Positions 9,648-19,506 of a stretch of DNA of 64,000 nt are shown in pieces. A model generated the notes under the pieces. That model did no database searches, had not been told where the DNA came from, and saw only the letters and a program-made list of their open reading frames with translations. The position numbers were made by a program, and so were the translations under genes. Within the stretch, counting starts at the first letter, position 1. The number at the start of each line of letters is the position of its first letter. The stretch comes from Helicobacter felis ATCC 49179. Lineage in GTDB: Bacteria; Campylobacterota; Campylobacteria; Campylobacterales; Helicobacteraceae. The DNA lies in contig NC_014810.2 of the NCBI RefSeq assembly GCF_000200595.1, forward strand, positions 1,374,311 to 1,438,310. Reading direction: 5' to 3'.

Positions 9648-10424
9648 ATGCAGCAAGAGGAAATCATAGAGGGCTACTATGGGGTTACCACGGAGCGTAA
9701 GAAAAGTGGGGTTTACGCAAAGTTGGATTTTTGGCAAAGCGCGACAGGGCTGATCTTAGCCTTGTTTATGATTGCCCACATGTTTTTTGTGAGCAGTATT
9801 TTAATTAGCGATCGCGCCATGTATGCGGTTACAAAGTTTTTTGAGGGCAGTTTGTTTATCAAAGCAGGCGAGCCGGCCATTGTGAGCGCGGTGGCTGCAG
9901 GGGTGATTCTCATTTTAGTCGCCCATGCTTTCTTGGCTTTGAGGAAGTTTCCTATCAATTACCGCCAATACAAGATTTTTAAAACCCATAAACATCTGAT
10001 GAAACATGGGGACACCTCTTTGTGGTTTGTGCAGGTAGGCACAGGCTTTGCGATGTTTTTCTTGGCAAGTGTGCATCTCTTTGTAATGCTCACAGCACCC
10101 CATAGCATTGGCCCACACGCCTCCTCTTATCGCTTTGTGAGTCAGCATTTTTGGTTGCTCTATATTTTCTTGCTCTTTGCCGTGGAATTGCATGGCTCTA
10201 TTGGGCTGTATCGTTTGGCGATCAAATGGGGTTGGTTTAAAAACCTGGGTATTGAGGGCTTGCGCAAGGCCAAATGGAGCATGAGTGTGTTTTTTATTGT
10301 CTTGGGCTTGCTCACTTATGCTGCTTATGTCAAAAAAGGACTTAGCCAAAAAGGTCAGGGTGTTATGAGCATGCAACAAGCAGTTCAGCTAGATGAACAA
10401 TTGCACAAGGAAGGAAAAGAATGA
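9648..10424 (+). CDS. frdC: Fumarate reductase cytochrome b subunit
   Basis: Dihaem membrane anchor that oxidises menaquinol and passes electrons to FrdB. Counting from the start gives His44, His93, His143 and His182, the same numbering as the haem ligands of Wolinella succinogenes FrdC. Glu66 (quinol site) and Glu180 (proton pathway) are also conserved. Five membrane helices are visible. Length 258 matches the epsilonproteobacterial type. The frdA start overlaps its stop (ATGA). This anaerobic respiratory enzyme is known to be active in H. pylori. Confidence 0.96.
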   Translation: MQQEEIIEGYYGVTTERKKSGVYAKLDFWQSATGLILALFMIAHMFFVSSILISDRAMYAVTKFFEGSLFIKAGEPAIVSAVAAGVILILVAHAFLALRKFPINYRQYKIFKTHKHLMKHGDTSLWFVQVGTGFAMFFLASVHLFVMLTAPHSIGPHASSYRFVSQHFWLLYIFLLFAVELHGSIGLYRLAIKWGWFKNLGIEGLRKAKWSMSVFFIVLGLLTYAAYVKKGLSQKGQGVMSMQQAVQLDEQLHKEGKE

Positions 10425-12406
10425 ACATTATCTATTGTGATGCGTTGGTAGTGGGTGGTGGATTGGCGGGTTTGCGCGCCAGCATTGCGTGCAAACAGCG
10501 GGGGTTGCACACTATTGTGCTTTCTCTAGTGCCTGTAAGGCGTTCCCACTCCGCTGCCGCGCAAGGAGGCATGCAGGCGAGTTTGGGGAATGCCAAAATG
10601 AGCGAGGGGGATAATGAGGATTTACACTTCCTAGATACAGTCAAGGGGAGCGACTGGGGTTGCGATCAACAAGTGGCGCGCATGTTTGTTACCACTGCGC
10701 CTAAAGCCATTAGAGAGTTGGCTAGCTGGGGTGTGCCTTGGACACGCATTAAAAAGGGCGATCGTCCTGCTGTGATCAATGGCGAACATGTAACCATTAC
10801 CGAAAGAGAAGATCGTCATGGTTATATTCAAAGCCGCGACTTTGGGGGCACGAAAAAATGGCGCACATGCTTTACTGCGGACGCGACCGGACACACCATG
10901 CTCTATGCGGTGGCCAATGAAGCCCTGCGTTACAATGTGGACATTCAAGATCGTAAGGAAATTTTGACCCTCATCCACCATGAGGGCGTGTGTTATGGCG
11001 CAGTGGTGCGTGATCTCATCACCGGAGAGCTAAGTGCCTATGTGTCGAAGGGCACACTACTAGCCACTGGGGGTTATGGGCGAGTGTATAAACACACCAC
11101 TAATGCGGTGATTTGTGATGGCGTGGGGATTGCCTGTGCGCTAGAAACAGGGGTAGCTAAACTAGGCAACATGGAAGCGGTGCAATTCCACCCCACCGCG
11201 CTTGTGCCTAGCGGGATTTTGATGACAGAGGGCTGTCGGGGCGATGGAGGCGTGTTGCGTGATAAAGATGGTTACCGCTTCATGCCCGATTATGAGCCTG
11301 AGAAAAAAGAGCTAGCCAGTCGGGATGTGGTGAGTCGGCGCATTTTAGAGCATATCAAGAGTGGTAAAGGCGTGCCCTCTCCTTATGGCGAGCATGTGTG
11401 GTTGGATATTTCCATTTTGGGGCGTGCCCATGTAGAAAAAAACCTACGCGATGTCCAAGACATCGCTAAAACCTTTGCAGGCATCGATCCGGCTGATGAA
11501 GGTTCTAAGGGCTGGGTGCCCATTAAGCCCATGCAACACTATTCTATGGGTGGTTTGCGCACCAATTACAAGGGTGAGAGCTATTTAAAAGGGCTCTTTT
11601 GCGCGGGCGAGGCGGCTTGTTGGGACTTACACGGCTTCAACCGCTTGGGAGGCAACTCGGTAAGTGAGGCAGTGGTCGCTGGGATGATTATTGGGGATTA
11701 CTTCGCCCAACACTGCGCACAAGCCAACATTGAAATTAGCACCCAAATTGCCCAAAACTTCATCAAAAAGACAGAGGATCATTTGCAAGGTCTCTTGCAT
11801 AATGAGGGCAAGGAAGATGTCTATGTGATTCGAGAGCGCATGCGTGAGATTATGGATGAAAAAGTGGGAGTTTTTAGAGATGGAGCAGGGCTAGAAGAGG
11901 CCGTGCATGAACTCGAAGAGCTCTACAAACGCTCTCTACATATCCATGTGAAAAATAAGAAAACACATAATAACCCCGAGCTTGAAGACGCGTATCGCAC
12001 ACAAAAAATGCTCAAACTCGCCCTTTGTATTTCTAAGGGCGCGCTGGATCGCACAGAGAGTCGTGGGGCGCATACGCGTATGGATTTCCCCAAAAGAGAT
12101 GATGCGCAGTGGTTAAAACGCACACTCGCCTCTTGGAGCAACCCAGAGCAAACTTTGCCCACCTTAGAATATGAGGATTTGGACATCATGGCAATGGAAA
12201 TTAGTCCTGACTTTAGGGGTTATGGGGCTAAGGGTAATTTTATTCCCCATCCCCTCAAAGAACAGCGCGATGCACAAATCGCCAAAATCACAGAGGAGAT
12301 TAAGGCGCGTGGTGGAGACCGCTACGACCTACAAGAGGCCTTGATGCCTTTTGATTTGCAACCCAAGTATAAAGCCCGCAATATTAGACTAGGAGATAAG
12401 CAATGA
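10421..12406 (+). CDS. frdA: Fumarate reductase flavoprotein subunit
   Basis: Catalytic subunit reducing fumarate to succinate at the inner face of the membrane. The FAD-binding fold begins at residue 7 ([13 protein letters not shown]). The covalent FAD site is the His in [12 protein letters not shown] near residue 43. The substrate region [21 protein letters not shown] is near residues 257-277. The length is 661, close to the Wolinella enzyme. Start and stop overlap frdC and frdB by four bases each, giving tight coupling in a C-A-B operon order typical of Campylobacterota. Confidence 0.96.
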   Translation: MNIIYCDALVVGGGLAGLRASIACKQRGLHTIVLSLVPVRRSHSAAAQGGMQASLGNAKMSEGDNEDLHFLDTVKGSDWGCDQQVARMFVTTAPKAIRELASWGVPWTRIKKGDRPAVINGEHVTITEREDRHGYIQSRDFGGTKKWRTCFTADATGHTMLYAVANEALRYNVDIQDRKEILTLIHHEGVCYGAVVRDLITGELSAYVSKGTLLATGGYGRVYKHTTNAVICDGVGIACALETGVAKLGNMEAVQFHPTALVPSGILMTEGCRGDGGVLRDKDGYRFMPDYEPEKKELASRDVVSRRILEHIKSGKGVPSPYGEHVWLDISILGRAHVEKNLRDVQDIAKTFAGIDPADEGSKGWVPIKPMQHYSMGGLRTNYKGESYLKGLFCAGEAACWDLHGFNRLGGNSVSEAVVAGMIIGDYFAQHCAQANIEISTQIAQNFIKKTEDHLQGLLHNEGKEDVYVIRERMREIMDEKVGVFRDGAGLEEAVHELEELYKRSLHIHVKNKKTHNNPELEDAYRTQKMLKLALCISKGALDRTESRGAHTRMDFPKRDDAQWLKRTLASWSNPEQTLPTLEYEDLDIMAMEISPDFRGYGAKGNFIPHPLKEQRDAQIAKITEEIKARGGDRYDLQEALMPFDLQPKYKARNIRLGDKQ

Positions 12407-13131
12407 GCCGCACCATCACCATTAGAGCCCTGAAGTTTGACCCTCAAAGCGCGGTGTCTAAGCCTCATTTTAAAGAATATCAACTCCAAGAAATCCCCTC
12501 TATGACGCTTTTTATCGCGCTGGGGATTATCCGCGAAACTTTGGATCCGGATTTGAGCTTTGACTTTGTCTGCCGTGCAGGGATTTGTGGGAGCTGTGCG
12601 ATGATGGTCAATGGCCGCCCGCGTTTGGCGTGTAAAACTCTTACTTCTAGCTTTAGCGAGGGTGTGATCACACTCATGCCCATGCCCTCCTTCCCTCTCA
12701 TTAAAGACTTGAGCGTGAACACGGGCGAGTGGTTTTTTCAGATGACTAAGAGGGTAGAGAGTTGGGCGCACCACCGCAAGGAAGTAGACATCACTCAGCC
12801 TGAAGAGCGCATCGATCCCGATGAGGCTCAAGAGGTGTTTGAGTTGGATCGTTGTATTGAATGTGGGTGTTGCATTGCTGCCTGCGGGACTAAATTAATG
12901 CGCGAAAACTTCTTGGGTGCTGCTGGGCTCAATCGTGCCATGCGCTTTCTCATCGACTCCCATGACGAACGCACCGATGAGGATTTTTACGAATTGGTGG
13001 GTGATGATGATGGGATTTTTGGGTGCATGAGCCTGATTGGTTGCCATGACACCTGTCCTAAAGAAATCCCTCTCAAGGATAGCTTGGCTGATTTGCGTAA
13101 TCGCATGGTGAAGGTTGGCAAGAGTCGTTAA
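12403..13131 (+). CDS. frdB: Fumarate reductase iron-sulfur subunit
   Basis: Electron-transfer subunit linking FrdC haems to FrdA flavin. The N-terminal ferredoxin fold has [15 protein letters not shown] plus a later Cys (2Fe-2S). The C-terminal domain has [11 protein letters not shown] (4Fe-4S) and [12 protein letters not shown] (3Fe-4S type). Length 242 is normal. It starts within the end of frdA. The cardiolipin synthase-like gene follows after 17 bases and may be read through from the same promoter. Confidence 0.96.
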   Translation: MSRTITIRALKFDPQSAVSKPHFKEYQLQEIPSMTLFIALGIIRETLDPDLSFDFVCRAGICGSCAMMVNGRPRLACKTLTSSFSEGVITLMPMPSFPLIKDLSVNTGEWFFQMTKRVESWAHHRKEVDITQPEERIDPDEAQEVFELDRCIECGCCIAACGTKLMRENFLGAAGLNRAMRFLIDSHDERTDEDFYELVGDDDGIFGCMSLIGCHDTCPKEIPLKDSLADLRNRMVKVGKSR

Positions 13132-13148
13132 AGGATCAAGCTCCTCTC

Positions 13149-14705
13149 TTGCGTTTTTTCTGTCTTTTTGCTTTTTTATGGGTGTTTTTATTGGCCGGGT
13201 GTACCATCATCCGCCAACCAAACCCCTACCCATACTCTAAACTAGAAACTTATAACCCCCTACAAACTCCCATAGCCCAAATTTATGTTGCGCAATTAGC
13301 GCAACACCCTGATCAGAGTTTAAGCTTCCTTTTACAAGAAGGGGATGAGGCTCTTTTGCAACGCATTGTGTTGATCCGCATGGCGACACACAATATTGAT
13401 ATTCAAACTTACATTTATAAAAACGACATCGCTTCGCGCGCGATGATGTTTGAACTCTATAGAGCTGCCAATCGAGGAGTGCATGTGCGGCTTTTAATTG
13501 ATGATAATGGCTTAGATTCGGACATGTCAGACATCATCATGCTGGACACACATCCTAATATTGATGTGAAAATCTTTAACCCCTACCGCGTGCGCAACAA
13601 AGGTTTGCGTATTTTTGAGATGTTGGCCGATTACGATCGCATTAAAAAACGCATGCATAATAAGCTTTTTATTGTGGATAATATCGCTCTAGTGATTGGG
13701 GGGCGCAACATCGCCGATGTGTATTTTGATAATGATTTAGAGGAAAACTTTTTAGACATTGACGCGCTTTTTTTAGGCCCAGTAAGCCTGCAGGCCAAGC
13801 AAAGCTTTTTACAATATTGGAATTTTCCCAACTCCATTCCTGCCCATCTGCTTCCCAGCCATTCTAAACTCAAAAAATACGCCAAAACTTACCAAAATCG
13901 CCTTTCAAAGATTCTCTACCCTCCAAATCGCCACACACATTACGAGGCTCATATCAAAGAATTTATGCAAGATTTTAGACATCAAAAACAGATTGCTTAT
14001 CAGGGCAAGGCGACCTTTATTGCCGATAGCCCCTACAAAATCCATGCCCATCACCCCACATCACCCATTAAACAAGCCTTAAAAGAGATTTTAAATCATA
14101 CGACTAACACGCTTTATATTGCCTCCTCTTATCTAGTTCCCGGACAAACACTTTTAAAGATTTTTAAAGAGAAACTTCAAAGAGGTTTGGAGATCAATAT
14201 CCTCACCAACTCGCTCGCTTCCACCGATGCGATTGTTGTCTATGGAGCTTGGGAGCGGTATGCTAAAAAACTTGTTAAGGCAGGGGCGAATGTCTATGAG
14301 ACTAAAAGCGATCTCTCTAAATACGCTTTTTATACCACGCGAGGACTCAAATTCAAAATACGCGGGAGACTTAAAAACTCGCTCCATAGCAAAACTTTGA
14401 TTTTTGATGGGAGTAAGGTTTGGATTGGAAGTTTCAATTTAGACGCACGCTCTGCAAATATTAATACTGAATCGGTGGTGGTGTTTGAAAATGAGCGCTT
14501 TGCGGGTTATCTGCAGAATTTGATGCAAGAGCAGATGCAAGAGAGCTGGCATTTGGTGTTAGAAAAACATCACCTGCATCAAAAACTTTTATGGGAGGGC
14601 GTGGAGAATGGGCATGTGATCGTCCATGACAAACCTCCTAACACCTCTGCCTTCCTGCGCTTCATTAAAAACTGGTCCAAGATTTTGCCAGAGAGTGAGT
14701 TATAA
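13149..14705 (+). CDS. Cardiolipin synthase / phospholipase D-family lipoprotein
   Basis: A 518-residue member of the phospholipase D superfamily. Two HKD motifs are clear: HNKLFIVD near residue 175 and HSKTLIFD near residue 415, each followed by a Gly-rich GGRN or GSFN segment. This arrangement fits ClsC-type cardiolipin synthases. The N-terminus has a signal peptide with a lipobox (FLLAGC), so the protein is probably lipid-anchored in the periplasm. Translation starts at TTG 13149, with AAAGGA upstream overlapping the frdB stop. The same neighbour follows frdB in H. pylori. Phospholipase D activity is an alternative. Confidence 0.85.
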   Translation: MRFFCLFAFLWVFLLAGCTIIRQPNPYPYSKLETYNPLQTPIAQIYVAQLAQHPDQSLSFLLQEGDEALLQRIVLIRMATHNIDIQTYIYKNDIASRAMMFELYRAANRGVHVRLLIDDNGLDSDMSDIIMLDTHPNIDVKIFNPYRVRNKGLRIFEMLADYDRIKKRMHNKLFIVDNIALVIGGRNIADVYFDNDLEENFLDIDALFLGPVSLQAKQSFLQYWNFPNSIPAHLLPSHSKLKKYAKTYQNRLSKILYPPNRHTHYEAHIKEFMQDFRHQKQIAYQGKATFIADSPYKIHAHHPTSPIKQALKEILNHTTNTLYIASSYLVPGQTLLKIFKEKLQRGLEINILTNSLASTDAIVVYGAWERYAKKLVKAGANVYETKSDLSKYAFYTTRGLKFKIRGRLKNSLHSKTLIFDGSKVWIGSFNLDARSANINTESVVVFENERFAGYLQNLMQEQMQESWHLVLEKHHLHQKLLWEGVENGHVIVHDKPPNTSAFLRFIKNWSKILPESEL

Positions 14706-14706
14706 T
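14701..14706 (+). promoter_or_regulatory. Predicted -10 box for the coiled-coil gene
   Basis: TATAAT overlaps the stop codon of the upstream phospholipase D-family gene and lies 33 bases before the ATG at 14739. AAGGA at 14727-14731 provides a ribosome site. Confidence 0.5.
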
Positions 14707-14738
14707 TATTATTGACTTCATCATATAAGGAAATGCCT

Positions 14739-15299
14739 ATGAATGAGCAAGGGAGGATGCAGATAGAAATTAGAAAGCTTAAATGTGAAATAGAAGAGGC
14801 AAATCAAGAACGAGAGGCATTTCAACACGCGTTGACAAAATATCAAGAATATTTAGATGCATTGCAAAATGAACGGAATCAGTTGACATGTGAATTAGAA
14901 GATCGCGCAATGTGTTTAGATAAAATACGCCGTGAGCAACAAGTCTTAGAAGCTGAACTTTCTACACTAAAAACGCAAAACGCGCAACTTCAAGAAGAAA
15001 ATGAAGCTCTCTTGAGTGAAAATATCCAAGAAATCCAGCACAAAAATATGAAATTGACCAGCAAATACGAAGCTTTGACCAAAGAGAATACAGAACTCAG
15101 ACAAGAAAACGCCCAGCTTGAAAAAAAGGTTATAGAGCTTCAAGGAGAAGTTTCTAGGCTCAAAGAGAGCACTACAGGATTTGCCAAAGCAATATTGACC
15201 GTGTTGCAAAAGAGAATGGCAGAGCAAACCCTAAAATCCTTGTTGACTAGAGAAAGTGGAAAAATCGGTCGCGATGAGACTGCTAAGGAATTAAGCTAA
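14739..15299 (+). CDS. Coiled-coil protein of unknown function
   Basis: A 186-residue protein made almost entirely of Glu/Lys/Gln/Leu heptads from about residue 5 to 150, then a short less charged tail. There is no signal peptide or membrane helix. Of the possible starts (TTG 14712, ATG 14733, ATG 14739) the last is best spaced from AAGGA. The heptads suggest a long dimeric coiled coil, like bacterial cytoskeletal or scaffold proteins; Helicobacter uses several coiled-coil-rich proteins for cell shape. No function can be read from sequence. It has its own promoter and sits immediately upstream of the RNase P RNA gene. Confidence 0.75.
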   Translation: MNEQGRMQIEIRKLKCEIEEANQEREAFQHALTKYQEYLDALQNERNQLTCELEDRAMCLDKIRREQQVLEAELSTLKTQNAQLQEENEALLSENIQEIQHKNMKLTSKYEALTKENTELRQENAQLEKKVIELQGEVSRLKESTTGFAKAILTVLQKRMAEQTLKSLLTRESGKIGRDETAKELS

Positions 15300-15306
15300 T
15301 TTTGGT

Positions 15307-15312
15307 TAGAAT
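15307..15312 (+). promoter_or_regulatory. Predicted -10 box of rnpB
   Basis: TAGAAT sits seven bases before the first paired base of the RNase P RNA (15319), exactly where a transcription start is expected. Confidence 0.6.
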
Positions 15313-15318
15313 GCCCTC

Positions 15319-15632
15319 GCATGGGCGGTGGTTGCTTTGGATCAAACCAAAGAGGAAAGTCCGAGCTACCTAAGACAGGATTCCATTTAACGGATGGCTA
15401 GCGTAAGCTAAGGGAAAGTGCCACAGAAACAAACCGCTCGTTAAGAGTAAGGGTGAAAAGGTGGGGTAAGAGCCCACCGCACCCCAAGCAATTGGGCGTG
15501 GCTAGGTAAACCCAATCCGTAGCAAGAAGCGCATGGTGAGTCTTAGATGCAGCGCTTCGCAAGAGGTGGGTTGTAAAACCTATCCTAGATAAATAACCAC
15601 CCACGACAGAACTCGGCTTATGCCCATGCACA
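15319..15632 (+). ncRNA. rnpB: RNase P RNA (bacterial type A)
   Basis: Catalytic RNA that removes 5' leaders from tRNA precursors together with RnpA protein. Conserved landmarks are present in order: GAGGAAAGTCCGAGCT near 15350, AAGGGTGAAAAGGTGGGG near 15448, TAAGAGCCCACCGC, and ACAGAACTCGGCTTATG near the 3' end. The ends are set by the P1 helix: GCATGGGC at 15319-15326 pairs perfectly with GCCCATGC at 15622-15629. The RNA is about 314 nt, on the short side of type A. It ends only 12 bases before rsmH, so read-through into that gene is likely. Confidence 0.95.
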
Positions 15633-15644
15633 TTAAAGGATAAC

Positions 15645-16511
15645 ATGCACCAGAGCGTTTTATTGCAAGAAGTGATTCAAGCGTTTGCGCCCCTTGCACA
15701 AGCGCGCGATCCCCTGTTGATCGACTGCACTCTAGGTTTGGGTGGACACAGCCTAACCCTATTACAAACTTACCCACATTTACGCATTATTGGCATTGAT
15801 CGCGATTTGGAGGCGAGCTCTATAGCTGAACAACGCCTTGCCCTTCATGCCTCCCGTTTTACTTACCGCTACGGGACTTATGCGGAAGTGATCGCCCAGC
15901 TCATTGATGAGGGCATTTGGCAAAATTGCCATGGTGTTTTAGCCGATCTAGGAGTAAGCTCATTGCAACTAGATAACCCCTCTCGAGGCTTTGGGTTTGC
16001 CTCCCATACCCTAGACATGCGCATGGACACGCAAGCTAGCCTAGATGCCTTTAAAGTGATCAACCACTATAGCCTTTATGATTTAGAACAGGTTTTAGAA
16101 AAGGGAGAGGTGAGGGGGGCTAAGAAGATCGCCCATCTCATTGTAAATAGGCGGCATAAATGCTTATTTCAGAGCGGGATGGAGCTTGCGGAGTTTTTAA
16201 GCCAACATCTGCGCCGCACCCATCACCACCCTGCTACTTTAGTTTTTCAAGCTGTCCGTATGGAGGTCAATGCAGAAATACAGAATTTGCGCGCGCTTTT
16301 AGAATATTCTAAGCAACTTCAAAATGCGCATTTAGCCATTATTTCGTTCCACTCTCTTGAAGATAGAGAGGTCAAGCACACTTTTAAAGAATATGCAAAA
16401 TCCTACGGAGTTTGCTTGAGTAAAAAACCTATCACACCTTGCAAGCAAGAAATACAAGACAATCCTAGGTCCCGGAGCGCTAAAATGCGCATCTTCCATT
16501 TTCAAGGTTAA
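15645..16511 (+). CDS. rsmH: 16S rRNA (cytosine-1402-N4)-methyltransferase
   Basis: SAM-dependent enzyme methylating C1402 in the ribosomal P site. It opens with HQSVLLQEVIQAF, followed by the SAM-binding LGLGGHS near residue 28. It also has GVLADLGVSSLQLD and the C-terminal SFHSLEDREVKHTFKEYAK motif, all family hallmarks. The 288-residue length is slightly shorter than the usual 300-315. AAAGGA before the ATG is a good ribosome site. In many bacteria this gene (mraW) starts the division and cell-wall cluster before ftsL; here an FtsL-like gene does follow after three bases. Confidence 0.93.
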   Translation: MHQSVLLQEVIQAFAPLAQARDPLLIDCTLGLGGHSLTLLQTYPHLRIIGIDRDLEASSIAEQRLALHASRFTYRYGTYAEVIAQLIDEGIWQNCHGVLADLGVSSLQLDNPSRGFGFASHTLDMRMDTQASLDAFKVINHYSLYDLEQVLEKGEVRGAKKIAHLIVNRRHKCLFQSGMELAEFLSQHLRRTHHHPATLVFQAVRMEVNAEIQNLRALLEYSKQLQNAHLAIISFHSLEDREVKHTFKEYAKSYGVCLSKKPITPCKQEIQDNPRSRSAKMRIFHFQG

Positions 16512-16514
16512 GCT

Positions 16515-16844
16515 ATGCCACATCAATCCGTTTCAGAAGGTGAACAACAAGTTGAGGAACGCCGTTTGCGCACTAGCGAACATGAACGCTATGCGCTTTT
16601 TGGTCAAACTACAGAGAGCGCTCAGGGAATTCCTTTATCTTGGTTGCTTTTAGTTACCATAGGGCTTGTGTTAACCATTGTGCTCTTTGCCCCTAAAATT
16701 TACCTAGCCAATAATATCTATTACACTAGCCGCACTATCCAAAAACTCAAGGGACAAGAGGATTTATTGCAGGAAGAAAAACGCCAACTCCAATTACAAT
16801 TAGAAAAACAACGCTACAAATATAGTGTAGAAAATATGCCATAA
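16515..16844 (+). CDS. FtsL-like small bitopic membrane protein
   Basis: A 109-residue protein with a charged cytoplasmic N-terminus (about 40 residues), one membrane helix (SWLLLVTIGLVLTIVLFAPK) and a periplasmic heptad-rich tail (QKLKGQEDLLQEEKRQLQLQ). This topology, size and position directly after rsmH are those of the divisome protein FtsL, whose sequence is poorly conserved. The identification is by topology and context only, so I give no symbol. It is the last gene of the plus-strand run and converges on the polysaccharide lyase gene. Confidence 0.65.
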   Translation: MPHQSVSEGEQQVEERRLRTSEHERYALFGQTTESAQGIPLSWLLLVTIGLVLTIVLFAPKIYLANNIYYTSRTIQKLKGQEDLLQEEKRQLQLQLEKQRYKYSVENMP

Positions 16845-16909
16845 GCCCGCGCAGTCTTTATATTCTTCCTAAAACCTCATCTTTAGCGATAATTCTCTTT
16901 TCAAGTTTT

Positions 16910-19156
16910 CTACTCTATGCGCGCCAAATCTAGCACAAGCGAAGCCCCAAGAGGTGGGAGTTGCATAGTTAATTCTGTGTGTTTGCCCTTGTAAGAGAGT
17001 TGCACAGCAGGGTTGGGCTGGGCTAGGTTGTATCGCCCCTCTAAGATAAGTTTTGTGGGTTCTTTGAGTTGTTGGATGGGGTCGGCGATGCTAAGTTGTA
17101 AATGCGTATTGTCTGTAATTTCTAAGATCGATAGAGGGTCCTTGATCTTTAAATCCCCTATTTTACTCCATCCGTTCTCCCATTTATTGATGGCAAGCAG
17201 GTGTTTAGATCGAACGCGCAAGGCGTGGAGTTTGTGGGTTTGGGCAATGATTTGAATATCTGCTATAGGGTAATTTTGCACTTCCTTAGGGCTAAAATTG
17301 GGCAGAACCAAGTAAGCGTATTTGTTTTGTTTGGGCGTGTTGTGTAAAATCATCTCCAAAAACGAGGCTTCTAGTTTGCGCGCGCTCTTGCCCCCAATCT
17401 GCAAATAACTTCCATTTTTAGGCACGCTCTCTATAGACACTTGGGCATCTTGCAATAATACATAGCCGATATTAAACCCTTTTGTGAGGTTAGTAAAGTT
17501 AACAAAATCCCCTTTTTTAGCCAAACTAGAGTTTTGGTTAAATGGGTGGTTATTGATGGATGGCTCATCTGTGGGGGTGATTTTGCGATTATCTAGGGGT
17601 GTGATCGTGGGGTTGGAGCTTTGCACGCTCCCTAGTGCTATCATTTCATCGCCCAAGAACAAATAGGATTTTTGCGCTCTAAAGCCCACCTTTTGTAAAT
17701 CCAGCCCTACAAAGCCATAGTGCCCATTAGCCGCACCCCCTGCAAAGCTTTGTAGCCCCAAATTGCCCCTTCTTTGAATTATTTCCTCTTGATGGGCTAA
17801 CTCTGTGGTACCGGGCAATTTAGTAGGGTTGACAAGAGGCCAGTAATCCACAAATGCCTTGGAATCTCCATAAATGTAGGTCATCCCATCGCTAGTATCA
17901 AAACCCTTAAGATTTTCCCCATTCATAGTTTCATAATTTAAAATGCGATTTGAGTGCATGGCAAGCACAATACTACCCCCATGCGCCCCTCTTTGCACCA
18001 CCCGATCCATCGCCCCAAAAACGCGCACAGGCTCTAAGGGCAAGGGGGGCAAATTAGCATGGGCGATCTGCTCTAGGATTTTATTGGTAGCGGTGTGGTT
18101 AACTTGAATAGGGTTAGCCTTAAGAGCGTCTTGAATGAGGCGTTGCAGGGGGGTTTTATAGAGGTTGGGGGCATGTTTGGAGAGAATAGCCAAAGCCTCA
18201 ATGAGGGCTTTAGCACGGCTAAAATCACTCTCATGGTCGCGGCTAATGCTACGCCCACACACAGAGGGGTTTAATCCGCCTTGAATGAGAAAATAGGGGT
18301 AGGATTTTAACACACTGGTATACAAGCTAGGGGGGATTAAATTTTCTTCAAAAGGTGTGTTATCCAACACTAGCATAAATTGCGCCAAACCTCTTAAAAA
18401 CACGATTCCATAAGACCCATTGGAGGGGACATGTTGGTGTTGGATAAACGAACCATCAGCATAAAAGCCATCCCCAGAACTTACAATTTCAAACACGCTC
18501 TTGAGCGCATCAAGGGCAGCTAAGATTTGCGTTTGGTCCTGTTCAATCGCGCCTCGAATTAAGATGATAAAGGCGGTATCTACCCGATTAGCCCCCTGAC
18601 TTAATCTAGGCTTAGGATTACTGCTCGCGCGCGCGCTCTCGCTCAAGCCGGAATATTTAGGATCAGGCTGGTAATAGGTTTGGGCTTGCAAGAGAGTAGA
18701 TTGTAAGGATATGGGGATAAAATCCGCCCCCATGATCAATATTTCATTGAGGATTTTAGGAATCCCTATTTCCCAAGTCCACCAATTCCCCCTTTCTAGT
18801 CCGCCTTTGGAGTAATATTGGGCAAAAACCCTTAAAGCTTGTACAATGTTGCCTTTAAGTTGGGGATTTTTGTAGAGCGGACTGCGTGGCGTGGCGTATA
18901 ATTTAACCAAGTCTGCAATGCCCTTGAGGGTATCTTGTAGTTGCTTGGGTTGTTTGAGATTGGGCAACTCTTTAAAGACAGAATACGAAGTTAAGGCGAG
19001 GGCATCTAGGGCTTTGTAACTTTGCTTAAAACTCTGCGTTGAGTCTAAGAGATACTCTTTAAAATTAGTTTGTATGCGCTCTATAGTGGTGGATTTAGCA
19101 TGTAGGAAGATAGCAAGAACGATCCATAAGATCAAGTATTGTCTATTCTGGCGCAT
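16910..19156 (-). CDS. Family 8 polysaccharide lyase (hyaluronate/chondroitin/xanthan lyase type)
   Basis: A 748-residue secreted enzyme of polysaccharide lyase family 8, which cleaves uronic-acid glycans by beta-elimination. A signal peptide (YLILWIVLAIFLHA) precedes an alpha-toroid domain with NWWTWEIGIPKILNE at residues 124-138. Catalytic residues expected for PL8 are visible: Asn190 in GANRVD, His240 and Tyr249 nine residues apart in FIQHQHVPSNGSYG, and Arg302/Arg306 in GRSISR. The C-terminal half is beta-rich, as in the family. I use the ATG at 19156, which overlaps the azlD stop; the longer frame would overlap azlD by 120 bases. Substrate (hyaluronan, chondroitin or other) cannot be read. 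Confidence 0.88.
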   Translation of the reverse strand: MRQNRQYLILWIVLAIFLHAKSTTIERIQTNFKEYLLDSTQSFKQSYKALDALALTSYSVFKELPNLKQPKQLQDTLKGIADLVKLYATPRSPLYKNPQLKGNIVQALRVFAQYYSKGGLERGNWWTWEIGIPKILNEILIMGADFIPISLQSTLLQAQTYYQPDPKYSGLSESARASSNPKPRLSQGANRVDTAFIILIRGAIEQDQTQILAALDALKSVFEIVSSGDGFYADGSFIQHQHVPSNGSYGIVFLRGLAQFMLVLDNTPFEENLIPPSLYTSVLKSYPYFLIQGGLNPSVCGRSISRDHESDFSRAKALIEALAILSKHAPNLYKTPLQRLIQDALKANPIQVNHTATNKILEQIAHANLPPLPLEPVRVFGAMDRVVQRGAHGGSIVLAMHSNRILNYETMNGENLKGFDTSDGMTYIYGDSKAFVDYWPLVNPTKLPGTTELAHQEEIIQRRGNLGLQSFAGGAANGHYGFVGLDLQKVGFRAQKSYLFLGDEMIALGSVQSSNPTITPLDNRKITPTDEPSINNHPFNQNSSLAKKGDFVNFTNLTKGFNIGYVLLQDAQVSIESVPKNGSYLQIGGKSARKLEASFLEMILHNTPKQNKYAYLVLPNFSPKEVQNYPIADIQIIAQTHKLHALRVRSKHLLAINKWENGWSKIGDLKIKDPLSILEITDNTHLQLSIADPIQQLKEPTKLILEGRYNLAQPNPAVQLSYKGKHTELTMQLPPLGASLVLDLARIE

Positions 19157-19506
19157 TAATGGTTGGCAAATAGAGAGGCGATGGGCGCGCTCTGCACCAA
19201 CCACATATAAAGCGCAGTGCTCCCTACAACACTCAAGACAAAGACGCGCAAACTCAAGTGCAAGATCACCAAACAAGCCACCGCTAGCATTTCGTTCAAT
19301 CCATAGGGCGGGCTAGAAAAGGGCGTATCTTTGAGGCTATAGACAATGAGCATACCCACCACCCCCACGCTCAAAACCCGCCCCAAGTAGAGCAACATCT
19401 TAGGCGCGGGACGTTTGGCATTGAAAAGCAAAAAAGGGAACACGCGGATGAAATAGGTCGTCCCGGCTGTGAGGATCAAAACGCACCAAAGATATAAATC
19501 ACTCAT
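19156..19506 (-). CDS. azlD: Branched-chain amino acid transport protein, AzlD family
   Basis: A 116-residue protein with about four membrane helices, including ILTAGTTYFIRVFPFLLF near the N-terminus. It is the small subunit partner of AzlC in branched-chain amino acid exporters of the LIV-E class. Its start overlaps the azlC stop by four bases, as is usual for this pair. Its stop overlaps the lyase start (TAATG). H. pylori has an azlC/azlD pair as well, without the lyase as far as I recall. Confidence 0.88.
   Translation of the reverse strand: MSDLYLWCVLILTAGTTYFIRVFPFLLFNAKRPAPKMLLYLGRVLSVGVVGMLIVYSLKDTPFSSPPYGLNEMLAVACLVILHLSLRVFVLSVVGSTALYMWLVQSAPIASLFANH

Noticed and set aside
9915-10379. 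154-residue minus-strand ORF within frdC
   Set aside because: It is a shadow of frdC, which has all haem ligands and must be the real gene.
19157-19276. Upstream extension of the polysaccharide lyase
   Set aside because: It would overlap azlD by 120 bases and precede the clear signal peptide that starts at 19156.
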